Below are positions 1-5,038 of a DNA stretch of 5,718 nt, one piece after another. Where the stretch lies: contig CALGFL010000462.1 of the NCBI GenBank assembly GCA_937881145.1, positions 1 to 5,718 of the forward strand. Direction: 5' to 3'. The position numbers were made by a program, and so were the translations under genes. The DNA is from an uncultured Bordetella sp. (lineage in GTDB: Bacteria > Pseudomonadota > Gammaproteobacteria > Burkholderiales > Burkholderiaceae_B). The notes beneath the pieces were generated by a model. The model saw nothing but the letters and a program-made list of their open reading frames with translations, was not told the DNA's origin and searched no databases. Each line of letters starts with the position of its first letter. Positions within the stretch are counted from its first letter, which is position 1.

Positions 1-2751
1 AACTCGGTCAAGAACCAGCTGCCGGCGCAGGCCCAGCAACCCGTGCTGTCGGTCGCGGTGGGGCAGACCACCGACGCCATGTACCTGGGCTTCTACAGCG
101 ATGTGCTGCCCACCAACAACATCACCGACTACCTGCTGCGCGTGGTCAAGCCCAAGCTCGATTCGCTCGAGGGCGTGCAGACCGCCGAGATCCTGGGCGG
201 GCGCCAGTTCGCCATGCGAGCCTGGCTGGATCCGGCCAAGCTCGCCGCGCATAACCTGTCGGCCCAGGACGTCTACACCGCGCTGGCCAACAACAACTAC
301 CTGTCCGCGGTCGGTGCGACCAAGGGCCAGATGGTGACAGTCGACCTGGCCGCCGGCACCGACCTGCACACCGTGGAAGAGTTCAAGCAGCTCGTCGTCA
401 AGCAGAGCGGCGATTCGCTGGTGCGCCTGCAGGACGTGGCCAACGTCACGCTGGGCGCGGCCGACTACGGCACCAGCGTGGCCTTCTCGGGCAAGCGCTC
501 GGTGTTCATCGGCATCAAGGTGGCGCCCAACGCCAACATCCTCACCGTCGCCGGCGAAGTGCGCAAGGCCTTCCCCGACCTGGCCTCGCAGCTGCCCTCT
601 GGGGTGACCGGCAAGATCGTCTACGACTCCACCGACTTCATCAACACCTCGATCGACGAAGTCGTCAAGACGCTGGGCGAAGCCATGCTCATCGTCACGG
701 TGGTGATCTACCTCTTCCTCGGATCCGTGCGCGCCGTCATCGTGCCGCTGGTGGCCATCCCGCTCTCGCTCATCGGAACCTTCTTCATCATGTTCCTGCT
801 GGGCTACTCCATCAACCTGCTGACGCTGCTGGCATTGGTGCTGGCCATCGGCCTGGTGGTGGACGACGCCATCATCGTGGTGGAGAACGTCGACCGGCAC
901 ATCAAGGAAGAAGGCAAGAGCGTGTTTGAAGCCGCGCTGGTCGCGGCGCGAGAACTGGGCGGCCCGATCCTGGCCATGACGGTGGTGCTCATCGCCGCCT
1001 ACGTGCCCATCGGCCTGCGCAGCGGCCTGACCGGCGCGCTCTTCAAGGAGTTCTGCTTCTCGCTGGCCGGCGCCGTGACGGTGTCGGCGGTGATCGCCCT
1101 GACCCTGTCGCCGATGATGACTTCGCGCCTGCTCAAGTCCGGGCAGGAAGAAGGCCGCTTCGCGCGCAAGCTCGACCAGGCCTTCGACTGGCTGCGCACC
1201 CGGTATCACCGCGTGCTCGACGCCGCGCTCAGCGCCTGGCCGGTGCTGGTGGCCTTCGGCCTCATCCTCTTCGTGCTGGCGGGCCTGTGCGGCATGACCG
1301 CCAAGAGCGAGCTGGCGCCCACCGAAGACCAGGGCCTGGTGTTCATGCAGATCAAGGGCGCGCCTACCGCGGCGCCGCAACAGATGGACATGCTGGCCGA
1401 CCAGGCCTTCAACATCGCCAAGAAAGAGCCTGAATACGCGCAGATGTTCCAGTTGACCGGCTTTCCCGTGTCCAACCAGGGCCTGGGCGGCGTTCTGCTC
1501 AAGCCCTGGGATCAGCGCACGCGCTCGCAAGGCCAGCTGATCATGGACCTGCAGCAAAAGTGGAACAACATCGCAGGCGGACAGATCGCCGCGTTCCCCC
1601 TGCCCTCGCTGCCGGGCTCGCAGGGTCTGCCGGTGCAGTTCGTCATCACCACCACCGAACCCATCGAGAACCTGGACGAGGTTGCCCAGGCCGTCCTGCA
1701 GGAGGCCCAGAAAGAGCAGCTCTTCTATTACTCCGACCTCGACCTGCGCCTGGACAAGCCGCAGGCCAAGCTGGTGGTCGATCGCGACAAGATCGCGGCT
1801 CTGGGCATGACCGAGGCCGACGTCGGCGCGGCGCTTTCGGCCGCGCTGGGCGGCAACTACGTCAACTACTTCTCGACCGCGGGCCGCTCGTACCGGGTCA
1901 TCCCGCAGGTGCTGCAGGTCGACCGCCTCAACCCGGAGCAAGTGCTGGACTACTACATCCGCACGCCTTCCGGCGCGATGATCCAGGCCCGCACCATCGC
2001 GCACATCGAGACCTCGGTGCAGCCTGAATCGATCAGCCACTTCCAGCAGCTGAACTCGGCCACCATCTCCGGCGTGAGCGGTCTGTCGCAAGGCGAACTG
2101 CTGCCCAAGCTGCGCAGCATCCTCGAGAAAGTGGCGCCCTCGGGCTACACGGCCGATTACTCGGGCGAGTCGCGCCAGTTCATCCAGGAATCGGGCGGCT
2201 TCATCGGCCTCTTGCTGTTCTCCATCCTGATCGTCTACCTGGCCCTGGCTTTCCAGTTCGAAAGCTACCGCGATCCGGTCGTGATCCTGTTCTCGGTGCC
2301 GCCGGCGCTCTTCGGCGCCCTGGCCTTCATCACTACGGGCTTCGCCAGCCTGAATGTGTACACGCAGGTGGGCCTGGTGACGCTGCTCGGCCTCATCACC
2401 AAGCACGGCATTCTGATGGTGCAGTTCGCCAACGAGCTGCAGCGCGCCGGACGCAGCAAGCGCGAGGCCATCGAAGAAGCCGCCTCGGTGCGTCTGCGGC
2501 CCATCCTGATGACGACCGCGGCCATGGTGCTGGGCGTGGTGCCGCTGGTCACGGCCTCCGGCGCCGGCGCGGCGGGACGCCACGACATGGGTCTGGTCAT
2601 CTTTACCGGCCTGAGCATCGGCACCCTGGTCACGCTCTTCGTGGTGCCGGCAATGTATCTGTTCATCGGGTCCACGCACAAGCATGAAGTGGCCGATGAA
2701 GCCGGCCCCGAGCCCGAACCGCAGGAACCTGCCCCTGCCAGCCAGGCATAA
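1..2751 (+). CDS. RND multidrug efflux permease, 5'-truncated by the window edge
   Basis: Inner-membrane, proton-driven drug/H+ antiporter subunit of a tripartite efflux pump (AcrB/MexK/MexI-type, HAE1 family). Frame 1 is open from base 1, giving 916 residues without a start; about 105 N-terminal residues including TM1 are missing relative to AcrB. The GTG at 43 is internal, not the start. Seen (fragment numbering): porter region to about 226; TM2-TM4 about 228-296; the proton-relay Asp pair D288-D289 in GLVVDDAIIVVEN, equivalent to AcrB D407/D408; TM7 about 413-430; second periplasmic loop about 432-730; TM8 about 733-751; K801 in LITKHGILMV (AcrB K940); T838 in RPILMTT (AcrB T978). All relay residues are present, so it looks functional. 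The offset to AcrB grows by about 20 between TM4 and TM10, so this is a shorter variant. The C-terminus is a Pro/Glu-rich tail. An adaptor gene is expected upstream; no outer-membrane channel gene follows. Substrate cannot be read from sequence. Confidence 0.95.
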   Translation, partial: NSVKNQLPAQAQQPVLSVAVGQTTDAMYLGFYSDVLPTNNITDYLLRVVKPKLDSLEGVQTAEILGGRQFAMRAWLDPAKLAAHNLSAQDVYTALANNNYLSAVGATKGQMVTVDLAAGTDLHTVEEFKQLVVKQSGDSLVRLQDVANVTLGAADYGTSVAFSGKRSVFIGIKVAPNANILTVAGEVRKAFPDLASQLPSGVTGKIVYDSTDFINTSIDEVVKTLGEAMLIVTVVIYLFLGSVRAVIVPLVAIPLSLIGTFFIMFLLGYSINLLTLLALVLAIGLVVDDAIIVVENVDRHIKEEGKSVFEAALVAARELGGPILAMTVVLIAAYVPIGLRSGLTGALFKEFCFSLAGAVTVSAVIALTLSPMMTSRLLKSGQEEGRFARKLDQAFDWLRTRYHRVLDAALSAWPVLVAFGLILFVLAGLCGMTAKSELAPTEDQGLVFMQIKGAPTAAPQQMDMLADQAFNIAKKEPEYAQMFQLTGFPVSNQGLGGVLLKPWDQRTRSQGQLIMDLQQKWNNIAGGQIAAFPLPSLPGSQGLPVQFVITTTEPIENLDEVAQAVLQEAQKEQLFYYSDLDLRLDKPQAKLVVDRDKIAALGMTEADVGAALSAALGGNYVNYFSTAGRSYRVIPQVLQVDRLNPEQVLDYYIRTPSGAMIQARTIAHIETSVQPESISHFQQLNSATISGVSGLSQGELLPKLRSILEKVAPSGYTADYSGESRQFIQESGGFIGLLLFSILIVYLALAFQFESYRDPVVILFSVPPALFGALAFITTGFASLNVYTQVGLVTLLGLITKHGILMVQFANELQRAGRSKREAIEEAASVRLRPILMTTAAMVLGVVPLVTASGAGAAGRHDMGLVIFTGLSIGTLVTLFVVPAMYLFIGSTHKHEVADEAGPEPEPQEPAPASQA

Positions 2752-2757
2752 ACGCGA

Positions 2758-2785
2758 GCCCCTGGGGCCTTAAAGTCCCAGGGGC
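2758..2785. terminator. Stem-loop between convergent genes, likely shared terminator
   Basis: Perfect 9-bp inverted repeat GCCCCTGGG (2758-2766) / CCCAGGGGC (2777-2785) with a 10-base loop, starting 6 bases after the efflux gene stop. The stem is very GC-rich. No T-tract follows on the + strand (GTTGCC), and only a weak GCGTTT follows on the - strand. It is therefore an intrinsic-like terminator without a classical U-run, or a 3'-end stabiliser. Its place between two convergent genes fits use from both sides. Confidence 0.65.
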
Positions 2786-2787
2786 GT

Positions 2788-2804
2788 TGCCGGCAAACCC
2801 GGCA
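2788..2804. terminator. Second small stem-loop in the convergent gap
   Basis: Inverted repeat TGCCGG (2788-2793) / CCGGCA (2799-2804) with a 5-base loop CAAAC, directly after the larger hairpin and 8 bases outside the stop codon of the minus-strand gene. It probably acts with the neighbouring stem as a tandem termination or RNA 3'-end structure. It has no U-run of its own. Confidence 0.4.
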
Positions 2805-2812
2805 CGCGGCGC

Positions 2813-3169
2813 TTATGCAAAAGTATCGACAACGCCACCGATCGATGCGCCGGACGCCGCTGTCGATGGGGCGGCCGAGCCGGAGCCCGAAGCCGGTGCT
2901 GCCGCAGGATTCGTCCCGGCCTGCGCCGCAGCCACCTGCCGAGCCTTTTGCGTTTCGATCCGTGCCAACTGGGCTTTGATGCTGGCGGTCTGACTTTGAA
3001 TCTGCTGGATCTTGGCCTGGCCCTGAGGCGTTTTTCCGCTCGGACAACCCACCCAGTCCGCCAGCTGATTCTGGCATTTCTGTAACTGCGCCTGAAGCGC
3101 GCCGACCGAGCCGCCCGGCGTCTGCATCTGCCCGATGCCGGCGCCGACCGCCGCAATAGCCTGCGTCAT
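2813..3169 (-). CDS. Small unrecognised protein with Cys-bracketed helical hairpin (118 aa)
   Basis: I do not recognise this protein by name. ATG at 3169 is supported by AGGAG (3176-3180) six bases upstream; TAA at 2815-2813. Seen: a short Gly/Ala N-terminus (1-21); an amphipathic Gln-rich helix with Leu at 25, 29 and 36; a loop 39-50 bracketed by C32 and C42 and containing W39; a second long helix about 51-83 with Ile/Leu at 54, 57, 64, 68 and 71; an Ala/Ser/Pro/Gly linker 84-108; and a hydrophobic C-terminal block IGGVVDTFA. There is no signal peptide and no membrane segment. The Gln-rich helix pair resembles FlxA-like small proteins in general style, but that is a weak comparison. It is convergent to the efflux gene and divergent from ehuB, so it is probably monocistronic. 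A good start site, clean structure and position between proper intergenic gaps argue that it is real. Confidence 0.75.
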   Translation of the reverse strand: MTQAIAAVGAGIGQMQTPGGSVGALQAQLQKCQNQLADWVGCPSGKTPQGQAKIQQIQSQTASIKAQLARIETQKARQVAAAQAGTNPAAAPASGSGSAAPSTAASGASIGGVVDTFA

Positions 3170-3175
3170 GCCTTT

Positions 3176-3180
3176 CTCCT
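3176..3180 (-). promoter_or_regulatory. Ribosome-binding site of the small minus-strand gene
   Basis: Read on the minus strand, AGGAG lies six bases before the ATG at 3169, within a purine-rich stretch GAGGAGAAAGG. This near-consensus site fixes the start and is a main argument that this short frame is a real gene. Confidence 0.75.
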
Positions 3181-3229
3181 CGGCCGCGGGAGTGCGACCC
3201 TTGCCACTTAATTCGCCGCGGGACGTGCT

Positions 3230-3290
3230 CCGGTTACAGCCGGTTCGGCCGCTCCCTCCCAGGTGATCCCCTCCCGGTTCGCTTCGAATT
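3230..3290 (+). repeat. Three CCGGTT motifs in the divergent intergenic region
   Basis: CCGGTT occurs at 3230-3235, 3240-3245 and 3284-3289. The first two are 10 bases apart, one helical turn, and the third is 44 bases further on, about four turns. They lie between the small minus-strand gene and the AT-rich island. They could be binding sites on one face of the helix or chance in GC-rich DNA; a six-base motif is weak evidence. Confidence 0.2.
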
Positions 3291-3319
3291 GCTGGTTTGC
3301 GATCAATTAATTTTAGTTG

Positions 3320-3358
3320 AAATGATTTTATAAGGTACTATTTCTTTGGATATCATTT
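3320..3358. repeat. Spaced inverted repeat AAATGAT-N25-ATCATTT, possible operator
   Basis: AAATGAT (3320-3326) and its exact complement ATCATTT (3352-3358) are separated by 25 bases, with half-site starts 32 bases apart, about three helical turns. The pair brackets the spacer and -35 of the candidate ehuB promoter, and the right arm overlaps its -10. A dimeric or looping regulator could use it, but AT-rich sequence makes 7-bp matches fairly likely by chance. Confidence 0.3.
3327..3356 (+). promoter_or_regulatory. Candidate sigma-70 promoter for ehuBCD
   Basis: -10 candidate TATCAT (3351-3356, five of six to TATAAT) with -35 candidate TTTATA (3327-3332, four of six to TTGACA) at 18 bases. This would start transcription near 3363 and give a leader of about 65 bases before ehuB. 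Other hexamer pairings are possible in such AT-rich DNA, so the exact position is uncertain. Confidence 0.35.
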
Positions 3359-3380
3359 ATCTAGAAATGGCATGACGATA

Positions 3381-3399
3381 GCTTTTTTCCGAGAAAAGC
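3381..3399 (+). other. Small stem-loop in the ehuB leader
   Basis: GCTTTT (3381-3386) pairs with AAAAGC (3394-3399) around a 7-base loop, within the predicted 5' leader and 17 bases ahead of the ehuB ribosome-binding site. The stem is short and A/T-rich, so it is thermally weak. It could modestly affect leader stability. I see no riboswitch-like architecture. Confidence 0.2.
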
Positions 3400-3415
3400 C
3401 CGTCAAGTCGCATCC

Positions 3416-3421
3416 GAGGAA
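3416..3421 (+). promoter_or_regulatory. Ribosome-binding site of ehuB
   Basis: GAGGAA lies six bases before the ATG at 3428. It is a strong site at good spacing, as expected for a periplasmic binding protein made in excess over its membrane partners, and it selects this ATG as the start. Confidence 0.75.
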
Positions 3422-3427
3422 ATAGCC

Positions 3428-4294
3428 ATGAACGCCATCTTTCGATCAAAAATCCCGCAAATCCTGCGGGCCGCCGCCGCGGTCATGATGCTGGCCGCCG
3501 GCGCGGCGCAAGCCGCCACCCTTGCCCAGATCCGGCAAAGCGGCCAGATCCGCATCGCCGTGGCCAACGAGATCCCTTACGGCTACATCGACATGAACGG
3601 CCAGGCTCACGGCGCCGGCCCGGATGTGGCCGCACAGATCATGAAACGGCTCGGCGTCAAGCACATCAAGTGGGTGACGGCCAGCTTCGGCTCATTGATT
3701 CCCGGCCTGAAAGCCGACCGCTACGACATGGTGGCCGCCGAGATGGCCATCCTGCCGCAGCGCTGCCAGCAAGTGCTGTTCTCCGAGCCCAACAGCTCCT
3801 ACGGCGAGGGCCTGCTGGTGCCCAAGGGCAACCCCAAGCATCTGAACTCGTATGAAGCCTTCGCCAAGTCGGACGCCAAGGTGGCGATCATGGCCGGCGC
3901 GGACCAGCTCGAAATGATGCATGCGCTCGGCGTCCCGGATTCGCGCATCGTCACGATCGCCAACAACGCCGATGCGATTTCCGCCGTGGCCACGGGCCGT
4001 GCCGACGCGTATGCCGCCACCGGCCTGACCGTGGCCCAGCTCGCGGGCAAAAGCAACAAGGTCCAGCCCGCCAAGTCCTTTACCGACCCGGTGATCCATG
4101 GCACGCCCGCCCGCAGCTGGGGGGGCTTCACGTTCTCCACGAACTCCCGCGATCTGCGCGACGCGGTCAATACCCAGCTCGCGATTTTCAAGAAGACGCC
4201 GGCATGGACCGGGATCATGAAGCACTACGGCTTCACGGCTAACGACGACACCCAATCGTCGGCCAAGACCACGGAGCAGCTTTGCCGGGGCTGA
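3428..4294 (+). CDS. ehuB: Ectoine/hydroxyectoine-type ABC importer binding protein
   Basis: Periplasmic solute receptor of the SBP_bac_3 family (288 aa), delivering ligand to EhuC/EhuD. Signal peptide: basic start with R6, K8 and R14, hydrophobic core to about 25, likely cleavage AQA|A after residue 29. EhuB-like features are FGSLIPGL (87-94), RYDMVAAEM, PQRC (110-113), the KGNP segment and a C-terminal EQLCRG. From recall of the Sinorhizobium meliloti EhuB structure, ectoine sits in an aromatic box (Phe24, Tyr60, Phe80) with Glu21 and Arg85. Spacing matches exactly, giving here E48, Y51, F87, A107 and R112: acidic and basic contacts kept, two aromatics swapped conservatively, one replaced by Ala. 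C113 and C286 are the only cysteines and may form a disulfide. First gene of the operon, followed by a 67-base gap with a hairpin. A related solute or polar amino acid is the alternative ligand. Family is certain, ligand moderately so. Confidence 0.8.
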   Translation: MNAIFRSKIPQILRAAAAVMMLAAGAAQAATLAQIRQSGQIRIAVANEIPYGYIDMNGQAHGAGPDVAAQIMKRLGVKHIKWVTASFGSLIPGLKADRYDMVAAEMAILPQRCQQVLFSEPNSSYGEGLLVPKGNPKHLNSYEAFAKSDAKVAIMAGADQLEMMHALGVPDSRIVTIANNADAISAVATGRADAYAATGLTVAQLAGKSNKVQPAKSFTDPVIHGTPARSWGGFTFSTNSRDLRDAVNTQLAIFKKTPAWTGIMKHYGFTANDDTQSSAKTTEQLCRG

Positions 4295-4316
4295 TCCCGA
4301 TTGCCGACCGCGCGCA

Positions 4317-4346
4317 GGCGGCTTCGCGCCCGGCCGGCGAACCGCC
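4317..4346 (+). other. Intercistronic stem-loop between ehuB and ehuC
   Basis: GGCGG (4317-4321), a bulged C (4322) and TTCGC (4323-4327) pair with GCGAA (4337-4341) and CCGCC (4342-4346), ten base pairs around a 9-base loop. It lies 22 bases after the ehuB stop and ends 15 bases before the ehuC start. No U-run follows, so full termination is unlikely. In other importer operons such structures after the binding-protein gene protect its mRNA or cut downstream expression (known for malE and hisJ); that role here is inferred. Confidence 0.5.
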
Positions 4347-4361
4347 CATCGGTGAGCCGTC

Positions 4362-5036
4362 ATGCATTGGTTGAGCTATAGCACGCCCTTGCTGCAGGGC
4401 GCCTGGATCACGGCGCAACTGGCCGCGATGTCGACGCTGGTGGGAGCCGCCGTCTCGTTCGCGCTAGGGCTGGGCAGGCTGGCGCACAATCGTCTGCTGC
4501 GCTTGTCCAGCATCGCCGTAATCGAGCTGTTTCGCGGCACCTCGCTGCTGGTGCAGCTGTTCTGGCTGTATTTCGCCCTGCCTGTCTTGGGCCAGGCGAT
4601 CGGCCTGGACCTGCGCCTGCCGCCCGTGACGGCCGGCGTGCTGGCCCTGGGGCTGAACATAGGCGCCTACGGCGCGGAGGTCGTGCGCGGCGCCGTCCAG
4701 GCCGTGCCCCGGTCGCAGCACGAGGCCGCCAAGGCCCTGGATTTCACGCCGTGGCAGATCATGTGGCGCATCGCCCTGCCCCAGGCCATACCCGAGATGA
4801 TGCCGAGTTTCACCAACCTGGCGGTACAGAATCTGAAGGACACCGCCCTGGTCTCGTTGATCAGCCTGGGCGACCTGGCATTCCGCGCCGAGCAGGTCCG
4901 CAACTACACCCAGGACAGCACCACCGTCTACACCCTGTTGCTGCTCATGTATTTCGGCATGGCCCTGGTGCTCATGGCGATCATGAAGACGCTGGAACGC
5001 GCCGTGGGCCGATGGCGCGCCGTCGCCCGGAGCTGA
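4362..5036 (+). CDS. ehuC: Ectoine/hydroxyectoine-type ABC importer permease, EhuC-like
   Basis: Inner-membrane channel subunit of the polar-amino-acid (HisM/GlnP) permease family, 224 aa, a normal length. TM1 is about 13-38; ELFRGTSLLVQLF (55-67) has Ser where general amino-acid permeases usually have Pro, as I recall for EhuC proteins; further segments are about 90-110 and 189-208. The cytoplasmic EAA loop that docks on the ATPase begins at E121 (EAAKALDFTPWQ) and ends in LPQAIP (139-144), with Asp127 at the usual Gly position. LKDTALVSLISLGDL (158-172) is the family's conserved C-terminal segment. The ATG at 4362 has GGTGAG (4351-4356) five bases upstream, a weaker site than that of ehuB. 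It lies 67 bases after ehuB and 2 bases before ehuD. It should pair with EhuD as a heterodimer. The assignment rests on motifs and context. Confidence 0.82.
   Translation: MHWLSYSTPLLQGAWITAQLAAMSTLVGAAVSFALGLGRLAHNRLLRLSSIAVIELFRGTSLLVQLFWLYFALPVLGQAIGLDLRLPPVTAGVLALGLNIGAYGAEVVRGAVQAVPRSQHEAAKALDFTPWQIMWRIALPQAIPEMMPSFTNLAVQNLKDTALVSLISLGDLAFRAEQVRNYTQDSTTVYTLLLLMYFGMALVLMAIMKTLERAVGRWRAVARS
5029..5032 (+). promoter_or_regulatory. Ribosome-binding site of ehuD inside the end of ehuC
   Basis: GGAG lies in the last two sense codons of ehuC, six bases before the ATG at 5039, and the ehuC stop TGA (5034-5036) falls between them. This arrangement implies translational coupling of the two permease subunits and fixes the ehuD start. 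Confidence 0.65.
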
Positions 5037-5038
5037 CC

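Larger units (their letters stand above)
3301..3360. promoter_or_regulatory. AT-rich control island upstream of ehuB
   Basis: Only 12 of these 60 bases are G or C, in a window otherwise strongly GC-rich, and the change is abrupt at both sides. It lies 68 bases before the ehuB start in the 258-base divergent gap (3170-3427). It contains a candidate promoter, a spaced 7-bp inverted repeat (3320-3358) and a compact imperfect palindrome CAATTAA-TT-TTAGTTG (3304-3319). This makeup is typical of an easily melted, protein-controlled promoter region, and could also attract an AT-binding silencer such as an H-NS-family protein (inference). No regulator gene is visible in the window. Confidence 0.6.

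Noticed and set aside
43..45. GTG as the start of the efflux gene
   Set aside because: The same frame is open to base 1 with in-family residues (NSVKNQLPAQAQQP), and an RND permease cannot begin without TM1 and the first porter segment, so this codon is internal.
2265..3077. Long open frame on the minus strand (270 codons)
   Set aside because: It runs antisense through the end of the efflux gene and across the terminator into the small gene. Its composition is that of a GC-rich shadow frame, with no recognisable motif.
3190..3210. Sigma-54 promoter on the minus strand (TGGCAAGGGTCGCA)
   Set aside because: Only 8 bases separate the GG and GC elements, where 10 are required.
3176..3215. Flagellar sigma-28 promoter for the small minus-strand gene, suggested by TTAAGTGG and GCCGAGGA
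   Set aside because: The spacing is 19 bases instead of about 11, and GCCGAGGA overlaps the ribosome-binding site.
3293..3306. FNR/ANR-type box around ATCAA before ehuB
   Set aside because: Only one half-site is present; the partner position reads TGGTT, not TTGAT.
3170..3427. Riboswitch, small RNA, IS end or attachment site in the divergent gap
   Set aside because: Only one weak leader hairpin is visible; there are no terminal inverted repeats with target duplications, no transposase remnant and no tRNA gene in or around the gap.
3692..4363. Long open frame antisense to ehuB (223 codons)
   Set aside because: Rich in Gly, Arg, His and Val, as expected from the complement of a GC-rich gene, with no domain or good start site. 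The + strand has a clear binding protein here.
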